Shown one piece after another: positions 11,461 to 21,100 of a DNA stretch of 64,000 nucleotides (positions within the stretch are counted from its first letter, which is position 1; the number at the start of each line of letters is the position of its first letter). The translations under genes and the position numbers were made by a program. The DNA is from Durusdinium trenchii. Taxonomy: Eukaryota > Sar > Dinophyceae > Suessiales > Symbiodiniaceae. Under the pieces are notes generated by a model. The model made no database searches and was not told the DNA's origin. It saw nothing but the letters and a program-made list of their open reading frames with translations. The stretch is taken from assembly GCA_963970005.1 (NCBI GenBank), contig CAXAMN010018557.1:554170-618169 (forward strand), given 5' to 3'.

Positions 11461-11647
11461 GCCAAGCAGAACAATGAACAAGGTCAGAAATAGTATGGGT
11501 AGAGGGAATATGGCCTTTGCTTTCATGTTTTTAACCTTTTTGAATAAGGTGTACAGAATCGAGAAATGCATCAATCAATGGTTGCTTTCCAAACACTTGC
11601 AACTTTCTTTGGGAAGACGGACCAGACACGGACAAGACATATATTCT

Positions 11648-12004
11648 TCAGAGCTGCTTCTCGGACTTGCACAGGGATTCTTTGATGTAGATAGCCCAGC
11701 AACGGCTCCGCGAATGGCTCAGGCCGAACTCTTTGCTACTCAAAACAGTGTGCCAATGCCGGTATCCTTTCTTGGACATCGTAGCATTCTGGATCTGAAT
11801 CGGGCACTCCTCAAAGGACTTCCTTTGATGGGCTAGTCCACTAACGTTCTCGACAATCACAATGCTCGGCTGGGAGTATTGGACAAAACTCATGAGCGCG
11901 CAGTATCCACCACCTGTGCTCGATGAGGGGTCGGTGAACGCCTTGGCAAAGTTGTTCTGCTTGCTGACCGATTTGCAGGGATATCCTGCCATTGCCAGGT
12001 CCAC
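11648..12004 (-). CDS. C5-cytosine DNA methyltransferase exon, motifs IV-VIII
   Basis: The exon starts after the acceptor TTTCGCAG with VDLAMAGYPCKSVSKQNN. PC is motif IV and holds the catalytic cysteine that attacks C6 of the target cytosine. GGGY then leads to QPSIVIVENVSGL, where ENV is motif VI, and the exon ends with FGLSHSRSRCWAIYI, which matches motif VIII (QxRxR) except that the first position is His. Key residues are present, so the domain may be active. Its neighbours supply motifs I-III and IX-X in order. The 3' splice border is not certain. Confidence 0.75.
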   Translation of the reverse strand: MDLAMAGYPCKSVSKQNNFAKAFTDPSSSTGGGYCALMSFVQYSQPSIVIVENVSGLAHQRKSFEECPIQIQNATMSKKGYRHWHTVLSSKEFGLSHSRSRCWAIYIKESLCKSEKQL

Positions 12005-12156
12005 CTGCGAAAGAGATCCCCCGGAAAAATGGGGCCAACTATCAAATAGTTGTCCCTATTTTTTGGTTGACAATCGAGCGGGCAAACAGGAACACAAAAG
12101 CATTACAAAACCCTATGTCAACACCACACTTCTGAGTTCTACAACCAATGCCTTGC

Positions 12157-12312
12157 CTTAGGAACACGTTGCGTTCTTTTGCTCCGCAGCTCATAGGCCT
12201 TCCCACTACCAAGCTCCCGCATGTCGCGGAACACGGGGATGTCCTCAGAAAAGGCCCTCTTGAGGTAGGACGCCTTCCACTCTTCGATCTCGCACATAAA
12301 GGCCACTTCCAT
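12157..12312 (-). CDS. C5-MTase exon, motifs II-III
   Basis: MEVAFMCEIEEWKASYLKRA, then FRDMRELGSGKAYELRSKRT, then QRVPK. CE...W is the motif II region that binds the cofactor ribose, and FRDMREL fits motif III. The exon begins after CCCTGTCAG. It ends at a GC donor (CCTAAG/GCAAGG), typical of dinoflagellate introns. Joining it to the exon at 12004 gives RVPK-VDLAMAGYPC, the expected motif III-IV spacing. Confidence 0.65.
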
Positions 12313-12561
12313 CTGACAGGGATAAACATCAGTGACACCAAACAAGTCCAAAATAAAACCGGGATCTGGCAGCACCCAACACAGGCCCACCCAAGGTAAG
12401 TGCATCCTAAAACGGAATGATGTCTTGTTCATAAACAAACTCACTCATGGAGCGGAAGTGCAATCTGTGGTGTAGGAACTCTGCGTGAAAAATCGATGCG
12501 GCTAACTGCTCACACGCGGCGCACATGTTTTCTAATAAGAAGGACTGCAATCTGTTGTCTA

Positions 12562-15496
12562 CTACCCATCATCATCCTGCACAGGAATGGCTGCATCATC
12601 CGGGTCTGAATCATTGGCTTCATCACTTGCCCGCAAAATGGTGTAGGTTCGAAATCTGGCAGGCCCCTCCCACCGGACAGGCCCTCGCGGCACAGCGCCA
12701 GGCGGCAAATCAATCTCATACCTGCGAAGCTCTAGGCATGGGTAGGATGTGGGCCGGTCAAGTCGAGGGAGTGTACGACCCACCCAACCAAGAAGGTATG
12801 CCAGAGCATCTGCTGAAATGAATTTCTGGTCAAAGCAAGCCTGCGCTTTGGACGGAATGTTTTGTAGGAGCTGTTCACCAAGAGGTCGCCGATCACACTT
12901 CCCAACAGGCTGCCGAAAAGCACTTCTCAAAGAGACCGAAACCTGGGCAGGAATGAGGCATAGCACTCGAATGGGTTCGGGATCTGCCATCCGACGTTTG
13001 CAGAACAGCATCACATCACATCCATGGGGATCAAAGCCCCTGAGTTCTTCAGGTTGGCAATTGCCGTAGGAACTGGCCCCAACATCCTTTCGAAGGCAGA
13101 AACGAAGCTGGCCAACGTGTCCTAGGACACAAGCAATCAGCACGACTGTCACGCTACCGGCATCCCGGAATAATATCTATGGGGTTTAAAAATAACACAA
13201 AATTGTATGCCTGCGGATATATGCACTTGATCAATGTCAAACAAAGCGTCTCAATCCAAGAATTCGCACGCCCAAAGCACTGGTCCAATCTTTCCATCGG
13301 GCAACCGTGTCAAGCTTGTAGGCATTAGCGGTAACTTTGATCGTTTTGGATTGCTTTCGCTGCAAATCTGCCAGTGAATCTGGTCGGTAGCTGCTATCAA
13401 GCAAAGCGACCACCTCTTCTGGGTCAGAAAACTCAGATCGGGCAAGCAAAGCGGATATCTGTGAAAAGTATTGGTCGATGTCCTCGTGACCTGAAGTGCA
13501 ACAAGAAGGAAAAGCGGGACCTCTGACTCTGCAGGGCGTCAATGACTAAGAACCACCTTAGACATTACCGCAGAAGGAAAACAATTGCTATAACTATAAC
13601 CAAAGCGAAGGCACTGTGCCCTACCCGTAGGTAGGACGCAGTGTAATGGCGAAAAACGCCCAACGACACCGCCAAAGCCCCAAAAGCACTTGTCCATTGG
13701 TTCTTCCCTTCCCTAAAGCAGTTGTCCGTTTGGACATTCACACCAGGGGGAAGGTCACCCACTTCTCTCAGGACCACATCGAATGATCTCACCAGTTGTT
13801 CCAACTGCGTTTCGGAGTTCTTGGGGAGGTCTTCGTCCGCGACGGCAATGTTCACGGAATGCCCGTGATTCCACGCGGCCGCAACGTGGAGTTGAGGCCG
13901 GAACAGTTTCTGGAACAATTTGGTTTGTCTCTGAGTCACTTTCACCCTTGGGCATCGAAATTTGGATTGGTCGACACCGTCCTGAATCACACATAGGACG
14001 TTCTGGGCGACGTTGCCCGGAGCTGATAGCCTGACAGGGGCGCCGCAAGGTGACTCATATGTAGGCTATGAACTTGAATTTAACTCTCGATACCTAGTAG
14101 CTTGATCTCCATGCAAAAACTCAAGGAGTCAGTTCTTGCCTTGTGTTCTCGTCCAGCATGCGAGAAAACCAGGTTTGGCTCATGGATCGAAGTGACCAAT
14201 AGATTTGCCTGTCCAACCACTGGCTCAATTGGTGACGGTGAAAAGCCTTTTGCGCTTCAAGTTTTCCTGCAGCATCTTTGGTTTGTCTCACTTGCTCGCG
14301 CAGATTGTAACATTCATCGCAAACAGCGTGTTCGCTGGGCTTGCGGAATTTCAGATGCCCATTTCTCAAACCGGGCTTGATGCAACAATTGGCAACTCGT
14401 AAAAAGGTACTCTGCGATGCAACTCTAAGATTTCTGGTCTCAGCATACGCACGGTATTCCCAATACAAGTCAGTGCGATTTCCGTGCATCACGCATCTGC
14501 GAGGCCCAACGAAAGTTCCTGGCCCAATCATGCTAACTTCCATGTCTGTCGCGCTCGTGTGGAGTGTTTGGGCAATGGAATTGACCAGTCGGTCCCTTTC
14601 ATCCTTGGGGTCCAAGTCATCCTCAAAGAATGGAGTCTCACGCTTAATATTCTTCCAATTTGTGGGGAGAACTTCCGCGGCCGTCTGATAAATGTGCCAC
14701 AAAAACATCACAATGTCTTCCCACAAAGCTGCTACCTCGCCTCTCAAAGTGAACCCGAAAGTCGGGTGCTTCGGTAGGGGAAGACGATCTTTGTTGGTAA
14801 AAAGGGGCTGTCCAGTCCTCAATTTTTGCAAAGAGGAGTCACCCACTTGGAGGAGGCGGGACAAAGCAAATCGGCAAACCGGGCGGCCAAGGAATTTCAG
14901 CCGCTCGGAACTCCTAGCGTTGTAACGAGCTCGCTTCCGGGGCCGGCATGGCGCAGTAGATCTTGCATCCTCAGGTTCCGAAGAAAAGAACACCTCTGAA
15001 TCAGACGCAGCAAGGGGCTGGTCTGAGTCTGACTCGACAGCCAGCTCATCATCTGAGCAGAAAAAAAGGGGTTCTTCGTCCGAAGCCAAAAATACATCTT
15101 CATCTGCGGGAGCTGCAGCAGAGCGGGAGACACCTGCTTGGTCGCGCTCTACTGCGTTGAAGGTGGCACCAATCCAACTCTCCTTTAAGGATAAGCAAAT
15201 TGATTAGGAAGCCGTGTTTGTGGTGAGCCTATAGGACCTTTCTATAGGATAGAACACAGGGAAAAAACAGAATAGATTGTAGTTGTTCAAAATATGTTTC
15301 AAGCACCAACACAACTGTCCTTCTTTTCACGCGGCAACTTCTGAAAATCAGCCCGCGCGTCGCGAATCTGTTCTTCAAGCGAAGCGAATTGCCGGAAGCA
15401 TTCTTGGGCACGGCACCGGCAATGCTTTTGCAGCAAAGCTGTCAACTCCAAACCCTTGCGACCCCGGAAAGGCCGCTTCTTACCAGGAGCGGGCAT
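12562..15496 (-). CDS. DUF7869-like (RNase-H-fold, transposase-like) protein, multi-exon, nested in the MTase gene
   Basis: Exons in minus-strand order. About 15496-15310: MPAPGKKRPFRGRKGLEL, then CRCRAQECFRQFASLEEQIR. About 15172-14140: FLGRPVCRFALSRLLQVGDS, later HAVCDECYNLREQVRQT, ending at a GC donor AAG/GCAAGA. About 14026-13640: NVLCVIQDGVDQSKFRCPRV, LHVAAAWNHGHSV, VQTDNCFREGKNQWTSAF, YLRVG. About 13501-13220: HEDIDQYFSQISALLARSEF. About 13152-12562: acidic C-terminus. TDN, E-KN and VGHEDID resemble the conserved acidic/His motifs of the DUF7869 family, widely suspected to be transposase-derived. It lies in the intron between MTase motifs I and II, on the same strand. It could be the element's transposase or a separate nested element. 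An in-frame Met at 15668 (MSHRLAQLLRCSREIQ) might add a first exon. Confidence 0.6.
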
Positions 15497-15774
15497 CGAG
15501 TGTCAAGCGCCATGGCTGTCAACACCAGAAGCAAACAAGAATACGGAATCCCTCTTGCAAGATTAAAGATCTTTTTTCGAAGCATTGCCAATTAAAACTC
15601 GTTAAAACTAATTGCGCTCACTTGGATCTCCCGGGAACAGCGGAGCAGCTGCGCGAGGCGATGTGACATGTCAGGTTTTGTGCCCAGGTTGATTAGGTAT
15701 GTAGTAAACTCATGTCGTGTCTTGCTCCCCATCCCATCTCTCCAAATCTTCCCGCCTTTGGGACAGGCTTGTCG

Positions 15775-15950
15775 GCCTCCTGCTTGATGCCAAAAACTTC
15801 GCTGACGGCACTGACGGACATGTCGCAAACGCCCCATCCCGTGCAAATGGAGCCAACCTTCAAGGGCCGTCCCAAAGATGCAAGGGAGCCCTGCACTTCA
15901 GAGCATAGATCCGGGAACGCATTGAGCCAGTAATGTGCAAAGTTGGACAC
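15775..15950 (-). CDS. C5-MTase exon, motif I
   Basis: After an acceptor CCCCCCCAG the exon reads VSNFAHYWLNAFPDLCSEVQ, then RPLKVGSICTGWGVCDMSVS, then AVSEVF. GSICTGWGVCDM occupies the place of motif I (usually FxGxG, the S-adenosylmethionine loop) but is a divergent form. The 3' border near FGIKQ is approximate. The next MTase exon is 3.4 kb away, across the nested DUF7869-like gene. Confidence 0.6.
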
Positions 15951-15984
15951 CTGGGGGGGGCGCGATATCAAGAAATACATCTAC

Positions 15985-16450
15985 AATACGGCAACCAAGC
16001 CACAGCAGCAACCGCAACAATAACAGCAACGACGACAAGCATACGGACAAGGACAAGGACACTCAAACAATCAACAAACAACCAACAAAAAACGAACAAA
16101 CAAAAATCAAATCAATGAACAACAGTCACAACAACATGTATGTTTATACATCATCGTGAACCACGACACTCATCAGCAACATCATCACGCTCATCACGGT
16201 CATGACCAGAGAGTCTATCATAACCACCCCGATCACCTCCTCATCACGAACAGCAACAACAACAACCGCAACAGTCACGGTCAACACAACAGTCAAAAGT
16301 TCAAATCACAAGTCAAACACACAACAGTCAACCGTCAGCCATCAACCATCCTAGACAACCACAACGGCTGGCATGGTCAACCCTCCCCAGATACCACATT
16401 TACAACAACACTAACAACCACAAAGGAAACTCACATGTCTGTATGACAAC
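15985..16450. other. CAA/CAG-rich intronic low-complexity stretch
   Basis: Degenerate CAA, CAG and CAC triplets. Plus-strand open frames here (N/T/H/Q-rich) are compositional. No gene seen. Confidence 0.6.
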
Positions 16451-16574
16451 TCAGCAAGCAAGCTAGGAGGACTGAAGGCCAAAACGGCAACACTTCGCTG
16501 ATGAAAAAGATTATATTATATATAGAAGATTATAGAAAAATTTGCTAGCAGTCACCCTAAAACCAGCGACTCAT

Positions 16575-17079
16575 GACCTGAACTGCTGACAGGTTCTAAC
16601 CAAAAATGCCTTAAAAATCGCACATGTTTCACCAGTCCCGGCCCCAATGTCAGAAATAGCCGGAGGCAAAAGCTCATCAGCCGGGGGTGTGTCCTCAGCC
16701 TCTGAGTCCGGAAAAACGCTCCCTGCAGGAGACTTGTCATTGTTCTCCTTCTGACTCCTGGTCAGGTGGAGCGCGGGGCAATGATATCTTAAATTTCGAT
16801 ATACAATATACAACGAAAAGATTTCAAGTCTGGCCAACAACAAAAGACCAACAAAAAAAAACCACTCCTGGGCGGGGCATCTTCATCTGACTCTTCCATG
16901 ACGCTAGGCGACTTTACAACCGCCGGGCGCTTCGCCGCATCTGCCACGTCTGCTGCCGCAGGCCGCTTCCGAGAGGCAGAAGCTGGTCTCTTGCGGACTC
17001 CCATGGTTGCACCGAGCTGGCTTGAAATGGACAAAGCTGCGCTCGGCTCACCAACAAGCTCAGCTCCATGACGCGTCAC
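16575..17079 (-). CDS. N-terminal exons of the MTase gene, KRPA-rich and acidic
   Basis: First exon about 17004-16870: MGVRKRPASASRKRPAAADV, then SPSVMEESDEDAPP. A Met at 17079 is also in frame, but MGVRKRPAS looks like the natural start. Second exon about 16770-16578: EDTPPADELLPPAISDIGAG, then ETCAIFKAFLVRTCQQF, ending at CAG/GTCATG. The repeated KRPA and acidic patches suggest a disordered nuclear N-terminus before the MTase domain. The splice phase between the second exon and the motif I exon did not resolve cleanly by eye. Confidence 0.45.
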
Positions 17080-17277
17080 AAAATTTGCTTCCCAAAAACA
17101 GTGCGTCCAAAATGTTTGCCAACATGTCGTAGGGTTCTGCTAATTGAAAACAGGTAACAATTATTATCTTGCGCGGGGGAGAATACGTTGCGCTCATCAA
17201 CTGTTTATTTTTATCCTGCCTCCCCTTGCTCATCAAGAGGGCGCTGGGCTTTTATCGAAGAGATAATTTTTATTTTT

Positions 17278-17430
17278 AAGTTTAATGGCACTACGTGCTT
17301 ATCATGGGCAAGCAATAAATTTGCGGCACTTGTAGAGCTGCGCTGAGTGCCTAATTATCATCGTTCACTGAGTCTGACAGTAACAGTCGCCATTGACCTG
17401 TGCTGACAAGCGCCATTGACCTTTGCTTAC
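17278..17430 (-). repeat. Right terminal inverted repeat
   Basis: Read on the minus strand from 17430 it repeats the left arm, including the duplicated 16-mer (second copy GCACAGGTCAATGGCG). It has about 21 extra bases after CAGTGAACG that the left arm lacks. It lies just upstream of the first exon of the MTase gene and so may hold its promoter. Confidence 0.75.
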
Positions 17431-17484
17431 ATCTACTTTGAGACACCCCAAGCCAAAATCCAAGTCTCATGAAACATCCAAGTC

Positions 17485-18120
17485 TCAAGGCTTTGGATTG
17501 GGTGCTCGTGCGGGATGAGATTTGGTTTCTTCTGGGACGCTTGGTGTCGTGACCTTCTTCAATTTTGTATCATGACCGACAATGTCTAAATACTTCTCGA
17601 CGGACAGTTTCAACAATCCTTCCATGTTGTATGAGACGGTGTTGACTACTGTTCCATCGTGGAGTTTGGACTCTCCTCGTGTGAGCATGCAGCCGAGATA
17701 AAGTCCAAGATCAGTCTCGGGCTCAATCCTGAGTTTCGTTCGTAGCATAGACCATCCTTTGGTCATGTTCTCGGTTGGTCCGGCAAGTTTCAGGTCGTCC
17801 ACATATATAACGAGAAGAAGTTTCAGGCCTTCATGAAAATACATTGATGGCCATTCATCACCAATTGGCTTGAAGCCAAGTTGGCGCACCTGCGTATCGC
17901 AGTGCTTCTCCCACATTGTACCTGCGTCCGGATGTCCATACAAGGCTTTGAGGAGGCGTACCACTGGTCGATGATACTTTGATACACCAACATCATCTGG
18001 CCACGCGTCTGACGGTAACTCGACCCAACAGGGCGGTCCCGTAAGAGAAGCCTGAATGTATGCCTGAATCGCATCAGCGAGCTTGACCGAATGTCCGGGA
18101 ACACATCCATAGAAATCTGC
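17485..18120 (-). pseudogene. Copia-1 polyprotein, RT palm after the in-frame TGA
   Basis: In frame with the main polyprotein. DAIQAYIQASL, RLLKALYGHPDAGTMWEKHC and VIYVDDLKLAG are typical copia RT blocks; YVDD is the catalytic motif. It ends at a stop after SHPARAPNPKP, before any RNase H. Expression would need readthrough of the TGA, so it is listed as broken. Confidence 0.8.
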
Positions 18121-21100
18121 TCATCTAGAAGATTCAAAGGACGCTGGTGAATTGCCCAAGTCCTGAAAGAAAGCTGCTTCCCAATTCTGATTCTTCACTT
18201 TGTTTCCTAGCAATACTCCTCTTCCCTTAAATTTTCGTCTCTCATCACTCATTGGCAACTGGTAGTTCTTTTCCACAATGATGCCATGGACCCTTGCAAA
18301 GTGCACGACCTGCTTCAGAGTGAGCGCTTCTTGTTTTACGTCGTGATACTCCCGAATCACAGAGAAGTCGAACACTCCTTGCTCATGAAGTCCCAACCAT
18401 TCTTTTCTCATTGAGGCTTTGGCCTTGGGATTCTTCAGCATTTCTGCTCGACTAACAGGTCTGGAGACTGCCGCATTGAACAGGTTCCGATAAGCACTCA
18501 TCGGGTTCGTTGTGTCGGCATATGTGTATCTTTCTCGATGTTTGGAGATCGAGTTGATGCAGGGCATTGATGGAAATGACAAGTGATGATCTTTCAAGTT
18601 CTTTGTGAAATCTTCGGTTGTGCATCTATTGGATTCCGTTGGCATTGCATATGCTACTGCCATATCATTGAGGATTTCTCCACTGTTGACATCAATGATA
18701 TTGAGTGGATCCCAAGTAGCACGTGGGCCGAACCCATTCTCCACACTCGTCCATTCCTCCCATTCGACTAAGTAATCGTCGTCGCTTGGGAGTTCTGTGG
18801 AAAGTGTAGATGCCGAAGATGGGCTATAGCCCCCCATGTCATCGTCATCGGTGATCAGCGTCCGATCTTTCTTCAGATCGATGAAGATGTTGGGCGATAC
18901 GTCCTTAGGATCATCATCCTTGTCCTCCTTTTTCTTCTTCCTTTTGTCCTTGCTGGATCCCGCACCTTTACTCTCTCTCTCTTTCATCTTTTCTTTCTCG
19001 AGAGCTTCTTTCTTCTCAGCGATAGCTCTATCAGATAGAGATAACGCTTTCCATTCTTCCGGAGTATATTTTGATCTTGGTCTCGGTGATGACCTGAAGA
19101 ACCTTCTTCCGTCTGATCCAACCTTATATGGATTCCCTTTCCTGTCCAATTTCACGGTTTCACCATCATCATTCAAGTAGATGATACCATCACTTGCTTT
19201 TCCCATGGACATGTGATCCATTGAAGGATCTCCAACTGGCGGGTGATCTTCCCTGCCGGTCGAAGGTGGTACCTTCGCCTTGGCAGGTTTGGACAATATT
19301 TTGGAGTGACCGCCATCAGGTTTTGGATCATCATCATCACCGGGATCATCTCGTTCTTCATCATCTGCTTCATGATCTCCAATGGCGTCTTCGTCGTCCT
19401 CATCCCTAATCTCCCTTTCCGCAAGCTCCTCAAAATCCATACCGGGCTCAGTTGGTTCGTAATCTCCATAGTCAATCATTTGACTAGGATCTCCGACCTC
19501 TGGCTCTCCATCTCTCCTGTCACGGATCTTCATGCCTTCCAACGTGTTGTTGATCTTCTCATATCCTTCCTTCAACGGGAATTCGATGGGAGCGAGGAAT
19601 ACCAGGGTCTCCGTGAGCTGTGGTGTGAGTAGCTTTCTGATAGGACGATTGGCATCAAATGCAAGGCTTTGATGTGCAAAAGTTTCAAGACTCCACACTC
19701 TATATTGTCTCGACCAGTTCATCCCGGGCTTGATCTCATATCCGGCGAAAATACCTGGGATTCCCTTGGGATCAAACTTGTGCCTCTGCTCAATCCTTCC
19801 TTGACTGCTCGGCATGAAGAAGACCTTTGCACCAAAGGGGATCTTCTCTCCATGGAACTCTTTTCCATGTAGCTTGTACCAAGGGCTCACTCCGTCCTCT
19901 CCTTCCTCAATGTTCAAAAGATGGCTGACGCATTCTACTGCATAGCTCCAGAAACATGGCGGTAACCCCGCTTCCAAGAGACAAGTTGCGGTTGTCATCA
20001 TAATGAACTGATTGTTCCTCTCCGCCAGAGAATTGTTCTGAGGATGATTCGGTAGAGAGTGATCGAATGGGATCTTCAGCTGCTTCATAGCCGTCTCAAA
20101 CTCTGGGGCTTTGTCGGCATAAGCAATCTTGATCTTCTTCAATCCTTTGAAGTGGTTTATTGCATTGACCACGTCCTTGGTAAACCTCTCTTTCGACGGA
20201 TAGGCCCATATGACGCCTGTGTACCTGTCACGAATGACGAAGATCTCTCGATCAGTACTGATCCCTTGATCAAGGATGTTCCTCGTATCGACAAAATCAA
20301 AGGTAACCAGATCTCCAAAAGCTTTGAGCTTTCTCTTGAACGCTCCTCGATGCGTCTTGAAGTGTTTCATCTTTGCTCTGATGCATGACTCACAGTAGGG
20401 ATTCTTGTAACGATGTGTGAGTAGATGCTCGATTTTCCTGGCATCTGCTTTCAGAGTTCCTCTTCTCACCATTCTACTTGCACCGTCAACAACATCCACC
20501 TCGATGTCATCTGCATCATCATCGTCAGCTTCTGGTTCACTGTCTCCGGCGACATCTGATCCTACCTCATCTTCTTCTCCAGGAGATGCCTTGAACTTCT
20601 TATTCCTCTTTCGCCTTTTGACTTTTGGAGGCTCAATCACAGGGAGGTCGTCATCATCACACGTGATTCCTTGAGGATCCACATCACAGTTGATGAAAGT
20701 CGATTGGTAATCAGCTTCATCTTCTCCTAGGGTGAACCTTGCGATCATCTCCGCCCTTGTATCGTCGGTGGGAGTACAGAAGTCACTGCCCTTGACAATA
20801 TATGGGATGTTTCCCTCTACTTCTAACATGATCTTCTTGTAGTTCGGGGAAACCATGTACGGGTCGCCGCAGGCTGGCCATATGAATGTGTATCCTTCCT
20901 CCATGCATTTCTTTCCAACAGACAGTACTGAAGGAGACTCATCTAGGACGAATGGGGAGTAGGTAGAGTCAAATTCGTCGAAATGAATGTCGGCGACTCC
21001 TTTTGTGGATGTCACTCCATTTGCAGTATAGAATGACATTGATTGGTCGCTTTCTCTCACTTCCAGACCTAATTTCTTGGCTCTTCCTTTCGATATCAAA

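Larger units (their letters stand above)
1..17430 (-). mobile_element. 17.4-kb terminal-inverted-repeat element carrying a C5-cytosine methyltransferase gene
   Basis: The two ends are inverted copies of each other: bases 1-174 match the reverse complement of 17278-17430. The outermost 57 bases match except at one position, and further in the arms differ by two insertions. Everything recognisable between them is on the minus strand: an MTase-containing gene starting about 200 bp inside the right arm, a DUF7869-like (RNase-H-fold, transposase-like) gene nested in it, and a KRPA-rich gene near the left arm. This layout suits a large DNA transposon with cargo. The left flank is outside the window, so a target-site duplication cannot be tested and the left arm may extend further. 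An alternative is an inverted segmental repeat unrelated to transposition. Confidence 0.6.

Noticed and set aside
15500..15530. Resemblance of GTCAAGCGCCATGGCTGTC to the inverted-repeat core
   Set aside because: The match is short and gapped; not a credible extra end.
1..17430. Treating the terminal repeats as LTRs
   Set aside because: They are inverted, not direct.
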